This document shows positions 1-12,379 of a stretch of DNA of 64,000 bases, piece by piece. Every line of letters begins with the position of its first letter. Position 1 is the stretch's first letter. The stretch covers positions 12,961,296-13,025,295 of the forward strand of contig OX637292.1 in the NCBI GenBank assembly GCA_951799445.1, written 5' to 3'. A program made the translations under genes and the position numbers. The notes beneath the pieces were generated by a model. It was not told where the DNA came from. It did no database searches and saw only the letters and a program-made list of their open reading frames with translations. Source of the DNA: Pseudisothecium myosuroides. Its lineage: Eukaryota; Streptophyta; Bryopsida; Hypnales; Lembophyllaceae.

Positions 1-840
1 ACTTAGGTGGCTTCCAATGCAAATGAGATGGCAGCTTTTGAGATCGTGGGTTGGCAATTATTCTTCATGCCCTCACGACAAATCCTTTCAAAATCTTGAA
101 GTTAAAAAAGTCTGACAGGACTTCATGGCTCTTTTCATCCACAGTAGAAACAAAGATGGCCTTTGAAGCAAAAGAAGATGGGAATTTTTGGCGTTGCGGG
201 TTGATAATAATTCTTCATGCTAGTAGGACAAAACCTTTCAAAATCCCTTTTCTTGATGTTGATAGAGTGTAGCAAGTCTCAGTAAGAAATCAGAAACTGA
301 AAATTGTTTCTAAAATACTCAAAAGATTTTTCTTCTTTTTAGTTCAAAATGCTAAGTTCTTATTGGAGGGATTTTTCAACTTTTTCTATTTTAATTATTC
401 ATTCAAGTCATTTTTAGAAGGTCATTTTTTCAAGTGGAAAAAATACCTCTTAAAACATGCTTGTAAAATTAGAACTATAGAATATTTTGAAGAAAAAAAC
501 TAAAAATCTTCACCATATAAATGACTACGACTACTACGAGAATCCAAAAACATTTACATTGATGAAAATTCAAGCCATTATGTATGTGATATAAGTTTGC
601 ATTCATTCATTGTTCAAAATTTCAAAGATTAATCCGGAACTCTTTATTACTAAAAGAATTCTCAAAAAAAATTTAGATGTGCTAATAATAATGTTTTTTA
701 CATCTGTTTGAGGTTTTTGCCCAAAGCAATTATGTTATGCATCGCAAATTGAAGTTATCTATACTGTCAAATTTCAGAAAATATTTCCAAAAGTTGATTT
801 CAAAGCAATTTGCTTGGACAGTTCACTAAAAATTCAATTC
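1..840. repeat. Direct repeat, copy 1 (about 0.85 kb)
   Basis: This stretch matches 3590-4740 in the same orientation along most of its length. It includes the segments about genus-typical words such as 'ATGCAAATGAGATGG' and 'TTCTTCATGCC', and later the blocks around 'CATTCATTCATTGTTCAAA'. The left end is cut by the window edge. The two copies flank about 2.7 kb of other repeats. They could be terminal repeats of a larger element or a dispersed duplication. No primer-binding site or coding sequence is seen between them, so an LTR element is not supported. Confidence 0.6.
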
Positions 841-1008
841 ACTTTGATTGTTCGCCCTACATATGACCCCCAAACAAATTTTTGACGGAAAATACATTTG
901 GATTTGGAATTAAGATTTTGGAAGGAATCCAAAAGAAAAGTTTTCAGTGCAATTGATCCATTTGGGGGGCATTTAATTAACTGGTACGAAATATTATACA
1001 AGAGAGAC

Positions 1009-1202
1009 AAGTTGGGACTTAGAATTAGGACTTTGACCTTCACACTATGAAGTTCCAAGTCCCACGTCCCAAGTCCCACATTTGATATTTTTTTACACCT
1101 TCTACAGCCCAAGGAAGTTGGAATTTGGCCTTAAATAAGGACTTCAAAGGTTAGGATTTGGAATGTAGTGTGAAGTGTCCCTAAGGAAGTTGAAATTTGG
1201 CC
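1009..1202. repeat. Degenerate tandem and inverted array, left part
   Basis: Units of about 60-70 bp carry 'GAAGTTGGAATTTGGCC' followed by TTAAA, 'GGACTTCAAAGGTTAGGA' and 'TAGTGTGAAGTGTCC'. The same words appear inverted at about 1012-1080. The array resumes at 2829 after two TTAA elements, so it is the host sequence into which they inserted. Confidence 0.6.
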
Positions 1203-1856
1203 TTAACCCCTAAATGTATAAGGCCTTTTTTGAACTTCTAGGAATTTACTCTGCATTGAACAAAAAGCCAACATTTGGATAAGTTGTATCGATTTTTTTA
1301 AAAAATTGTAACCGTACAAATTCAAACTAGACATGTTAGAGGTCATATAGGAAAAGAAAACACAACAATATCACTTATAAATTGAAAGATTATAATGTTT
1401 GAACAAGAGGGTGTTAAACTTTGAAAGTGATTTGAAGTCTTTCAATCCTCTATTCACATGCCAAATCTAAAAAGTTGGTCATCAAAAAAATATGAGGTTG
1501 AAGGACCTAGCATTCATAACCCCAATCAATTTACAACTTGTCAATATCTACTCTACAATTTTTTAAATGAGTTTCTAATGTGATTTTTCCTCCAAGATCT
1601 AGTATATTTGAGGCTCATTTCCCAAAGCCTTCAACACTACAGAAAGTCAAGATTACAATGGGTACCCTTGTACAAAATCTTAAATAGAAAAATCATAATC
1701 AATCATTTTCAAAGTTGGACTTTTGACCCTAAAACTAGACTTCAAAAAGAAATTTTCAAGAATATAAACTACTAAAATTAGCAACTTGGTTAGATTTTAT
1801 TTAACTTCAAACTTTGTCAACACCAAAATTTGGTGCCTCGGGCATTTAGGGGTTAA
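1203..1856. mobile_element. TTAA-flanked TIR element, about 650 bp family
   Basis: The left end reads TTAACCCCTAAATG and the right end GGCATTTAGGGGTTAA, so the ends are inverted and both carry TTAA. A copy in the opposite orientation lies at 38458-39098, and a decayed copy interrupted by another element at about 61495-62825. No open frame resembling a transposase exists, so it is non-autonomous. TTAA plus a C-rich terminus suggests mobilisation by a piggyBac-type transposase, which is inference. The right TTAA is shared with the next element. Confidence 0.75.
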
Positions 1857-2828
1857 CCCCTCACCGCCCAAGGCCGTTTTGGGTTCAAAAACATCACTGC
1901 TTTTGAAGTGATATAGACCTAAATGTCACTAAGCTATAGAGATCTTAACCGTACAATCTTGTAGTGTACATGTTGTAAATGATGTGTATCAAATTTGAAG
2001 TCATTTGACCAGATAGATTGAGAGATTATAATGTTTTAGTGTTGAAAAAGGATGCTGAAATTTTCCTAAAAACACATTTAGAGGCGAAATTTGATTTCTA
2101 AACCTAATCAAATGAAAAAACTTTAAACTATAAAGTGATTCAAAACCAGCGTACAAACACATTGATGAAAAAAAATATCATTCAATTGACTCAATGTGCT
2201 TGCAAAATAGCTTGCAAATGTCAAAAAATAGGCAAGAAAAGTTGCAGAAAACATAGACGAGGTTGAACCTCCTTCTACTAAAATGCTTCTCAATCATTCA
2301 TAACTTCTTGGATTGATATGAAATTTTAGCCACACAAACTAGACTAGTATGCGCAACTTCTCAAAAAATTTATTGGAAACGGACACTGTATGAAGAAGAT
2401 ACAAGCCGTCGAAGTTCACTGTAGTCCAAGAATGCCGGGATTTTGAATTTCGAATTGCTCCCAAACATTCAAAACAACTTGGAATGACGTGAAAATTTTA
2501 CCACAATAACTAGACTTCAAGGGGAATATAACCCAACAAATTTTATTGAAATCTAACAACGGATGAAAGAGATACAAGCCTACGAAGTTGCAGCCATGAA
2601 CTGCACTTTGGTGAATCAAATTGAACATGTGAACTTCGATTGGCTTCCAAAGAATCATTACCTGTTGGATTGATCTGAAAATTTTACCACACAAACTAGA
2701 AGAGAAGATGCAAATTTCTCAACAAGTTTTATTGAATTTGGACATTGGATGCAAAAGTTACAATACTTTGAATTGGACTTGAAACTGTGTGAGGACACTT
2801 TTGGGCCCCTTGGGCGGTGAGGGGTTAA
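1853..2828. mobile_element. TTAA-flanked TIR element with CACCGCCCAAGG termini
   Basis: The ends are TTAACCCCTCACCGCCCAAG and its near-perfect reverse complement closing in GGTGAGGGGTTAA. The element abuts the previous one and shares a single TTAA with it, as expected if it inserted in that element's terminal TTAA. Inside, about 2290-2780, are three diverged tandem units of roughly 140 bp, each with words for 'GGATTGATATGAAATTTT' and 'CACACAAACTAGA'. No coding region is seen. Confidence 0.75.
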
Positions 2829-2960
2829 ACAAGGACTTCAAAAGTTAGGACTTGGATGTCGTGTGAAGTGCTCCTAAAGAAGTTGGGATTTGGCCTTAAA
2901 CAACGACTTTGAAAGTTAGGACTTGAAACATAGTGTGAAGTGTCTTTGAGGTAAGTTCTT
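2829..2960. repeat. Degenerate tandem array, right part
   Basis: This is the continuation of the array at 1009-1202. It includes an uninterrupted unit (about 2880-2925) reading GGCC-TTAAACAACGACTT. That is exactly the sequence obtained at the insertion point when the two neighbouring TTAA elements and the extra TTAA copies are removed. Confidence 0.65.
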
Positions 2961-3589
2961 CTAACTTAACCACCTTTAAGATCGTTCTAAAAATATGATT
3001 GAAGTATGGGTTAGTACTATTAATATATTGTCATGGTTTTTTAACATGTCTTCCTAATAATTAATTGAAAGAAGATTTTAGTTTCTCTTTACATGTATTC
3101 AAAATTTTGAATACTCTGCGAATAAAGTCCATAAACTATGAATTAAAAAAAATTAAAGGTGTGTAATAAATTGCAATTTAAATAGAATAATATAATGATC
3201 ATAGCTTTTTGATTCAAGTTGTAATCTATAATCCACACTTCATCTTTTTTTGGTTGGATTTGCTACTACTTTCACCAAGATTCTCTAACAAAAAATTTAT
3301 GATCATTTGATGCCTAGAGCTTACAACAAAATTGTGAGTCATTTTTGCTTCAATGAAACCCCTTTTATTCACACTAAATTTCATAAAGGTCGTTTAGGTA
3401 GAAAAAAATATTTTTTGTAAAATCCATATGGTATATGTAGATTATCTTAAGTACTATATGATCAAGAAAAAGATTATAAAAATTTCATAAATAGATATCT
3501 CAATCTTCTAATCAAAGCTCAAACTTTACCGAAGTCTAGGGCACATTCCAAAAAAATGGTCCATGGTATCCCATCTCTTTACCCACGAG
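2961..3589. other. AT-rich intergenic sequence, nothing recognised
   Basis: No gene, RNA or element boundary could be identified. Only short open frames occur. Confidence 0.5.
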
Positions 3590-4740
3590 ATAGCAATTCT
3601 TGAGGTCATGGATTGACAATAATTTTTATGCCAACAAGACAAATCCTTTCAAAATCTGTATTCTTGAAGTTGACAGAGCCTGGCAAGAGGCTTTGGAGGC
3701 TTAGAAGTCTATTCACCCACGACAGAAACTAAGCCTGGCAAGAGGCTTTGGCGGTCTATTCACCCACGACAGAAACTAAGCCTAGCAAGAGGCTTTGGTG
3801 GTCTATTCACCTATGACAAAAACTAAGATGGCCTCCAATGCAAATGAGATGGCAATAATTCTTCATGCCCTCACGACAAATCTTTTCAAAATCTTGAAGT
3901 TAATAAAGGTTGACAGGACTTCATGGCTCTTCTCATCCACGATAGAAACTAAAATGGACTTTATGGCTCTTTTCATCCGCAAAAAAAACTAAAATGGACT
4001 TCATGTCTCTTTTCATCTATAGTAGAAACAAAGATGGCCTCTGAAGCAAAAGAAATAGGTATTCTTGACGTTGTGGGTTGATAATAATTCTTCATGCTAG
4101 TAAGACAAAACCTTACAAAATCCCTTTTCTTTATGTTGATAGAATGTGGCAAGACTTTGTAAGATATTGAAAATTGAAAATTGTTTCTGAAATGAATTCT
4201 CAATTGAATATTTTGGATACTCAAAAGATTTTTCTTCCTTTTAGTTCAAAATGCTAAGTTCTTATCACAAGGATTTTTCAACTTTTTCTATATTAATTAT
4301 TCATTCAAGTCATTTTTAGAAGGTCATTTTTTCAATTGGAAAAAATAGTTCTTAAAACATGTTTGTAAAATTAGAACTATAGAATATTTCTAGAAAAAGA
4401 CTAAAAATCTTCACCATATAATGACTAAGACTACCAAGAGAATCCAAAACATTTGCATTGATGAAAAATCAAGATTATGTATTTGATACAAGTTTGCATT
4501 CATTCATTGTTCAAAATTTCAAAGATTAATCTTGAACTCTTAATTACTAAAGGAATTCTCAAGAAAAGTTAGATGCGCGAATAATAATATTTCTTAAATC
4601 TATTAGAGGTTTTCACCAAAAGCAACTATGTTATGCATCACAAACAGAATTTATATATACTATCAAATTCAGAAAATATTTTCCGAATTGATTTCAAATC
4701 AACTTGCTTTGACAATTCACTTTGATTATTTTTATGATTG
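3590..4740. repeat. Direct repeat, copy 2, with a 47-bp tandem repeat
   Basis: Second copy of the sequence at 1-840, same orientation. At about 3678-3830 it carries roughly three tandem units of about 47 bp based on 'CCTGGCAAGAGGCTTTGG' and 'TCTATTCACCCACGACAG'. Short open frames here are not conserved between the two copies, so no gene is called. Confidence 0.6.
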
Positions 4741-4895
4741 GTAAAAATTATTATATTTCATTGATTAGAAAAATATATATATTATCAGTAAAACATCATT
4801 ATTTTCTTCTAAAAGTAAATAATTAAGGATTCAGTATCAACAATTCATCATTTTAAAAGTGAAAAAGTTGAAACTTTGTGTGAAAAAACACTTAT

Positions 4896-5455
4896 TTAAT
4901 CCCTGAAGGATTGAGGCATAATATAGGTAGAAATTGTCAAAAATTGTCACATTTTAGGGCAATGTAATCAAATAAAAAATAAGTTTTTTATAACATCAAT
5001 TGTACAAAGTAACTAGACTAACATGGAAATGTGTAGAAAATTTTCAAAAACTTTGACTACATAGATTGAAAGATTATAATGTTAGAAATTTTTTTTATTT
5101 ACAATCTCGCTCAATAGGATAAGCAGCTTTAACTTCTTCTAAAGTAAGATTTTTGCACTAAAAATGGTTATTTTTTATGATAGTTGCATCCTATATTGTG
5201 TTAGTTACATACTTGCCAAATTTCAAAAATAGAGGAGAAATTTTGTACATGTTGCCTGAAGTTGTCTGAGTTGCCTGAAAAGTTCAAGGCAACAAAACTT
5301 TTTATTAAGGCACCTGATATAAAAAATGTATATTTTCATCAAGGGATATCCTTTCTGTCAAAATTTTGTGAACACCCAACCAAAATTGACTTTGCACGCA
5401 ACTACTTGAGAATTTTTACATACATTAAATAGTCACTTGGTCCTTTAGGGATTAA
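4896..5455. mobile_element. TTAA-flanked TIR element, 560 bp, worn copy
   Basis: It starts TTAATCCCTGAAGGATTGAG and ends CCTTTAGGGATTAA. The interior has the words 'AGAAATTGTCAAAAATTGT' and 'AGATTGAAAGATTATAATGTT', shared with the element at 40053-40651. That places it in the same family. The terminal C-to-T changes suggest an older copy. It is non-coding. Confidence 0.6.
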
Positions 5456-8400
5456 AAGTATTCCATTATACTTACACTAAATTTTGAGGATTGAATTTGT
5501 TGTGTGAAAGTGTTGAACAAACACGGACAACGATTGCACACTAGTTGAATAAATCATTAGGGTTAAAAACCCGTAGAGGTCCATGTATCTCCAAAATAGA
5601 ATTGCCTTGGTCAAACTTGATTCTAATTTTTAAGGTATTCATTTTGGATATTTGATTTAAATTATAAAAATGGAGCTTGATAACATTTGTAACTAAGTCC
5701 ATTTCTAAATCTTAAATAATCCAAAATTCAATGAACTATTGCAATTGCAAGCTTGATGTATTATAAATCCAAATTATTCAATTATATTAGGTGTTTTCAT
5801 TCACGTCTTTTTATATTGAGAAAATAAATATTAAATTATAATATAATATTTCTAACTCTAACCTTCATTTTTAGTAAAAAATCCAAGCTATCCTAAATAC
5901 ATTATAATTGATAAAAAATTATTTATATGTGCTATTTACTTCAAATAATAATAATTTGGATTTTCCTCCAATTTTTTTGAAATAATAAATATTAGAAAAA
6001 AAAGTAATATAAAAATGTCAATATTTATCAAACATTTATATGAAGATTAAATTCAACTTGATAGTAGTTATTTGACTTAAAATTAGAATTGTCAATTTGG
6101 ATATCTTCTAGGCAAATTACATGCAAAAGACGTCCGTCCAAACGCCTCAAACATTTGGTAGTATCCCTCCAAGATAAATGAAGATTATCACAAATAAGCT
6201 GGCACAAGGCTATAGATAGGTAAATGAGTAGAGAACAAACCTACAAATAGGAGGATGGGTAGACAAAAAACTGCAATTAGGCCGACGGATGAATAGGTGA
6301 ATGGAAAAATGATTTTTTTTAATACTAGATGTATATCAATGTCTATTGTTATCTTTACAATCACTTGCAAAGAGAATTCTCCTTCTCAAGAATAAGGGAT
6401 TGGAACTTCATTTTGAAGACTTAAGAATTAGAACGACTTTCTTTCATGATTCACATAACCGTGGTTGTTCTTGAAGTTTGTTTCAGTTTCTCAATGTTCA
6501 TTTGCACGTCAATATTCAAATTTCAAGGAACAACTTTCTTTATGAATTGTAATATTGGTCCTTGTTGCAACTGTTTAGCTAGAAGTACTAATCAGTTTTT
6601 ATGTGAACTACATCAAGAGGCCCTTACTAAAGGAATGAGAACTACATATGAATTCTAAATCTCACCACTAGTCTTAGTTATTATCAAACTAGTGCTTGTA
6701 TCCCTCTCTATAAGAAATTTGTTTTGTATTTAAGTATCTGTTTTGTATTTTAGGAAGATATTTGACTAGAATTGTAAATACCGTTGTCAATGTGGACATG
6801 CACAACCTTGCGGGCTTCTTTTCTACGTTCTTGATCCCATGGTTTTTTGACTTGTATAAATCAAAGGGTTGTTAATGAAAGTTTTTTGAGACTACTATGT
6901 ATGCAAGATTCTGAATCATTGTGTTAGGGGTTACTTACTACTCCGTCTGCAACCAAGCAAGTTTATTTTTTATTTATTTATTGTATATGTATATATATAT
7001 ATATAATTCGTTTATTGTTTACAAATTGATTATTTATATAAATGTTTGTTTTTTAATTTTTTCCATGCTATGAAGTGCTATCTACTCAGGTTCATACAAT
7101 CATGTGTAAAACTTGAAATCTTACTTTTATATCCTATGCAAAATACATGTTTGATAATGCAAAGACAATTTCACACCTAATAAAACAATAGAGAGATTGT
7201 TAGATAATTTTTTTTATTGAATTCATGAATTAGTCTTCATTGGAGATTTCAAAATAAGAATCAAACATATAACGCATGACTTCTTTGCTTACAAGTAGTC
7301 ACCTTCCAAATGAAACCGGATATCTTCCATTTTCATGTGGTCTAGAGCATCCCATTGATGAAATCAATACATGAATCAATGCTTGAAATCAATGAAATGG
7401 AGTCCAAACTACCATATGACTTTTTTTTTTAGTATTTGAACTATCACATCACTTCCTTTATTAGTGCTTGATCTTGTATTGATTACCTATTTTTAGTGTT
7501 TGAATTCTCACATCACTTCTTTTTTTAATGTCCAAACTATCACATCATTCACTTCCTTTCTTGGTGTTTAGAAAAATGTGTAACAATAGAATCTAAAATA
7601 CTCTTTTCACTTCCCAAAAAGTTCAACCAAGAATTTGACAATTCAATAATAGGAGCAATGTTGAATTGCTTATTGGGAATATTGAGCATGCATTTGGTGT
7701 AGTTATCTTGTAATGAATTTGATCGTAGAACTTAAATTAGTTATACTGATCAAATTCATACAATGACAATGAAGAAATTGATCATGGTAACTTAATCACA
7801 AGTGTCATGAACTTCTTAAATTTAATCATGATTAGGAATAATAATAGGTTGATACATATGACAATTTTCTATTATAAATGATGTCAACATCAAAAAAAAC
7901 AATGGTGAATCTTCTTATTTTTAATCACATGATGGACGAAGATGATAAAATTTGACATTTATATCTTGTGAAAAAAGATTTTCCATAGGGCAATCTTAAT
8001 TCCTTCATTTGTTTTCTCTCTATTTGTATGGAAGTGCACAACCATTGTTTTGATTATCGATGTTGGCAAGGACATTAGTGACTCCGAGAAATGGCTTGGA
8101 AATTTGCCAACTTTGCCATCATATGGAATTGCACCCTTAGTGGTAGATGGTGAGATAGATGGGCAATGAATGATATTCCAGGTATAAACCTTAGTAGTAG
8201 ACATGTGGACGGGATTTAATCAGCCTTTGATATTTTCATTTTTACTTGACAAAAAACATTCAAGGCCTCACATCCACATTGGAAAAGTTTGTGTTTGTGT
8301 CCTCATAACATCTAATGTTCAAAAAACCTTGCTTAAGGTTATTTCTTGAGTTTTATGGTTTAAAAGTACAAATTTATTACCTGCAAAAATTTTGTACTCT

Positions 8401-10040
8401 TTTTGAGGCTCCTTGTACTTCATGAATAAATTCCAATTAATCAAATTGTTTTATTATTATTATTGTCAATAAGTTTTCATTTTTTTATACAAATATTATA
8501 TAAATTATAAATTTTCATAAAACCAATAGAATATTCAATTACAACATTTTTATAGACAAAACATAGTCTTATGTAATTAAAAATATAATGTTAAAAAGAA
8601 TTTAATTGAAAAGGCTATTGAAAAGGCACTTTTTGTTTGATCCCTTCTTGATTAAAGAATGGAACCTAATCATCAATTTAGAAAGAAGACAATCACATGC
8701 AACCATGCCTTCTTGCCATTTCCAAAAAAAAATATGCTTAACTTAAGAAAGGGTGACACTTCATGTCTTTCAAGAAAATTCTATTATCTTATAAAAAAAA
8801 CTTTTAAACAAATCTATGAATCACTTCACTTCATTTCTATGTTGTTATTGGTCTCTACATTTTGTATTGGAAAGTTTATAAAGAACGTATCATTGCCTAT
8901 AGTTTTAATTTACTTGATTTTGAGGTATTTAATTGCTTAAGAACTCATCTTCAACTACTACATATGGAAAGTGACAAAGTGCTACAAAATAAGTTTCCAC
9001 TAAGCAATAATTGACCAACAAGTTATTGAAGGTGTGTTTTGTTATAGGAACGTAAATAAAATTCAAATAATAATTTCTAAGGTCTTTCAAAGAAAATGTT
9101 CAAAATTTTCCAAGAAACTTGTCCTTAAAGCCTCCAAATCTAAATTGGCACTCAAGCTTCCATCTCCTACTATCTTTCCCCCTACAAAAATTTAACTTTT
9201 AAAAATAATTTTTACTACGCTCATTTGTCCTAATAATGTTTGTTAGTGTAATTTACCAAAGTCACACTATTGTGAATTAGTGCAAGGAGTTTGTAAATTA
9301 TTGAATTGTACCAATATTCACAAAAATAAAATTTTGTAATTTTTAGGTGATGCAAATTTTGAACCCTCACTAATAGGCCAAATTAGTGTAGTAGAAATAA
9401 AGGTTGCGTAGACTAGGGAATGCCTACAAGAAAAAACTACCTATGGTTTAGTAGTTCATGTTGGTCTTCTCATGGATAATTTCTTTTTGTCTTTTTAGTC
9501 CACATTTCTACTCCTCTTTTTACTTTTACAAGAGAGCAATTCCACACATAATCATCTTCAATTGGTCATGTCAAACAAGATTTCAAGTAATGTACACTAA
9601 ATCCTATTACAAAGGAGGGCATTTGCTTCCCCTACAAATTTAGTGTCACTACCATTGAATGTTTTTCTTAAAATTTGTAATATTTCAACCTATACTAATA
9701 AAAATAGTGTGCCTTTGTTAAATCAATGTCGCATTCCATCATTTGGGATAGTTTTTTTAGTTTTACCAACTATTTTCCTTTACTTCCCAATAGTTTTTTT
9801 AAAGTACCGAGTTGTCTTTTCTCTCTATTATTTATTATTTATCATAACTATTTATAGATTTTTTTCAATGCTTTCCCTCCATGTTTTCAAACTACTACCA
9901 TTTTTTCTTTTTCCAATTCCACCGGCTAACAATGAACTAACTAGCAATTCTCCACAAACATTGTCGCATTCGCATTCCCTATTAGGACATTCACTATTCA
10001 CAACGGAGCCCCCCTCCCAAGATACCCAAATTCCGGTATA
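5456..10040. other. AT-rich intergenic region with no supported gene
   Basis: Short open frames occur (for example 6446-6658 and 9643-10059), but base composition, lack of splice context and low-complexity translations do not support them. Short imperfect repeats of 'TATCACATCACTTCCTTT' lie at about 7420-7570, and an AT microsatellite at about 6975-7005. The rest shows nothing recognisable. Confidence 0.5.
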
Positions 10041-10371
10041 TAAGGTAGGAGGTCCATAAATTGCTCATTTAAGAGCTGAAACTGAATTTTGGGGAGGTGA
10101 AACGCCTCAAAATATTGTTCACTGAATTTTCCTTGAAAGACAAGAGGAATTAGCATCTAACCCAAGTCGTTTCATATTTTTTGGAACTTTCTAAAATTAG
10201 TTATGAAATTTTGAAGTTGAAGTGGCATAGGGCTCTGAAATCGCCCCCCCCTCAAATGTACACTGTTTGTACATCACTGAAGGCTATGAAAAACCAACAT
10301 GTACAAGCTGTGTACATTTGAGTAGGGTGGGCGATTTTAGAACCTGTGCAATTTCAGGACCTCCTACCTTA
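10041..10371. mobile_element. TA-flanked TIR MITE (AGGTAGGAGG family), copy 1
   Basis: The ends are TA-AGGTAGGAGGTCC and GGACCTCCTACCT-TA, a perfect inverted pair within TA dinucleotides. The size of about 330 bp matches copies at 34251-34569 and 50045-50361. The interior includes paired GTACA words around 10255-10320. TA target duplication and short TIRs fit the Tc1/mariner superfamily. It has no coding capacity. Confidence 0.75.
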
Positions 10372-10489
10372 GTACATCTTTCTTCATTTTTTTTCATTTT
10401 TTTTTACACAAATGAAACGGAATTTCATTGCACGAAAAAAGAATTTAAGTACATCCTTCTTCAGATTCCTCTGCAATTGGTTTCCCACT

Positions 10490-10516
10490 CAGTCAGCCAG
10501 TCAGCCAGTCAGCCAC
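10490..10516. repeat. CAGTCAGC microsatellite
   Basis: Three to four tandem copies of an 8-bp CAGTCAGC unit. Confidence 0.8.
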
Positions 10517-10834
10517 ACTCACAGAAGACGCTGAACCATCGACAACATCAGTGTCTGCAAAGTTTAAAACTCTGCGCCCATCCACCAAATTCCCGCATTC
10601 TTTTCAAGAGTACAGTATCCTTCAAGTGGATGGGAAGATTTTTATTTTTTATTTTTTGACACAAGTAAAGGATTTTTATCTCATTTTTTAGATGAAGAGA
10701 AATAGATGCGAAATGTAACACAAGTGATTTCATAACTTTCAAAGCATTATTGAATTACTTATGAATTTTCAAAGATTTACTAGTGTGCCTTGGGCCATAG
10801 CTGCAACCAAAAGAAAAATAAAGTAATTTAAAAA

Positions 10835-11029
10835 ATAATAATAAGTCATAAAAACTTCAAAAATCCATAACTTTCTCACTGTAGGTCTCAACGCCACGAA
10901 GCAAAGTACCTACAGTCCTTCTCGCTGAGAGTTTTCCGACGGTACGAAGAACGTTACTGGGGGAAGCATGGTCCAAGAGATCTCAATGTATCAAACAAAA
11001 TAAAACAAATAAGCAAACAACCTAATTTA
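10835..11029. repeat. Direct repeat left of minisatellite
   Basis: About 180 bp that matches 11825-12024 in the same orientation. Shared words include 'ACTGGGGGA', 'GGTCCAAGAGATCTCA' and a following run of AAACAAA units ending CTAATTTAA. Similarity is imperfect. The pair brackets the 21-bp minisatellite, so the whole (about 10835-12024) may be a small element with terminal direct repeats. No primer-binding site was recognised. Confidence 0.6.
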
Positions 11030-11423
11030 AAGTATGGATGTTGTAGGCAACTAGATCTTACTTATTTTTGAAGTTGATGAATTCCCACAAAGTAAAAAAA
11101 TCTATAATCTTTTGAAATTAAGCATGGTTCCTACTATTAAGTCATCTAAATTTTGTCAGATTTACTGCTAAGAGTCAAAATTGGATTTCAAACTCTTTAA
11201 ATATGCAATTTCAGTAAGGTTATCAATTTTCCAATGAGTACATTCGTTCAACATGCTTGTCTAATTGAAGCCTCTTCCATTCACCTTGGTAAACAATATA
11301 TTCACCATCAAATGATAATTTATTATGTACCATGCGTGTACAACACACAATGTTGGTATATTCGTACGTTTTGAGAGTGGGCTTGAAGGAATGGATCAAA
11401 TACTTGGCATCCTACACCTGCCT

Positions 11424-11756
11424 ACCAATTGGTGCTCACAATTATTGGCATTCTCACATCCGCTCGTTGTCACATCCATATCAAGTCATTGCCCCCCTTC
11501 ATCAACCTATTGGCACTTCTACATCAATCCATTGGCCTTCTTCATCAACGCATTCACCTTTCTCATCAACCTGTTGGCGCCCATCAACGACCCCGTTGGC
11601 ACCCCTATTCAACCTTTTGGTACCCCTCATCAACCCTTTGGTGCCTTTCATCAACTCGTTGGAGCCCCTCATCAACTCGTTGGAGCCCCTCATCAACTCA
11701 TTGGAGCCCCTCATCAACTCGTTGGAGCCCCTCATCAACTTGTTGGCATCCCACAT
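11424..11756. repeat. 21-bp minisatellite
   Basis: About fifteen units of a 21-bp repeat, best preserved at about 11640-11740 as 'CATCAACTCGTTGGAGCCCC', becoming more degenerate to the left. Because the period is a multiple of three, several frames on both strands stay open. Those open frames are a by-product of the repeat, not evidence of a gene. Confidence 0.85.
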
Positions 11757-11824
11757 TAAATGTTAATGTTCTAAACCGTTGCCACACCCAAAATAAAAGT
11801 AAAAGAAATTATCTCATTTCTTTA

Positions 11825-12024
11825 ATTCATAAAAACTTCAATATTCAATGACTTTCACACCGTACGTCCAAACGCCACAAACCAAAGCCCGTGCACCCCT
11901 CCTTGTCGAGGGTTTTCTGATAGTACCAAAAACTCGACTGGGGGACGTGCGGTCCAAGAGATCTCATTGTAACAAACAAAACAAACAAATAAAACAAAAC
12001 AAAACAAATAAACTCGACTAATTT
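11825..12024. repeat. Direct repeat right of minisatellite
   Basis: Partner of 10835-11029 in the same orientation. It ends with a longer AAACAAA-type run. Confidence 0.6.
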
Positions 12025-12379
12025 AAGGTAATGTAAGTTATGCTATTGTTATTATTATACAATGCTTAAAGGAAAGTATACATAATTTTTTGTTTTTTCA
12101 CCCATTTTGACACCACAAAAAAATTATTCTAAGACTCTTTGGCATTTCCTATGCACCCTTGTTGGTCAAGTTGTGCCTTTTTTTTATAGTTTCTGATGGG
12201 GTTTAGAAATTACTTTTACTTTTATTTTGACTGTGGCAGCACACTGGTATGAGCTAAAATCAATGAATTCCGGCCCCAACAAACAGATTTTTTCACTGGT
12301 AAAGCCAATCCATCTCAAGCAATTTTTATTTCATTTTATTTTTCTCTCAAATATTTTTCGACCTACAGTAAAGTAAGAG

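Noticed and set aside
1..4740. LTR retrotransposon with the direct repeats as LTRs
   Set aside because: The interior is made of unrelated nested elements and no gag-pol, primer-binding site or polypurine tract was seen.
6446..6658. 70-codon frame with a CxxC-like CCNC segment
   Set aside because: Considered as a transposase or zinc-finger fragment, but no extended match, partner exon or conservation is visible.
9643..10059. 138-codon frame
   Set aside because: T-rich, low-complexity translation that runs into the MITE starting at 10041. No recognisable protein.
11325..11851. Four overlapping long open frames on both strands
   Set aside because: They are produced by the 21-bp minisatellite, whose period keeps frames open. 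No start context, splice sites or domain supports coding.
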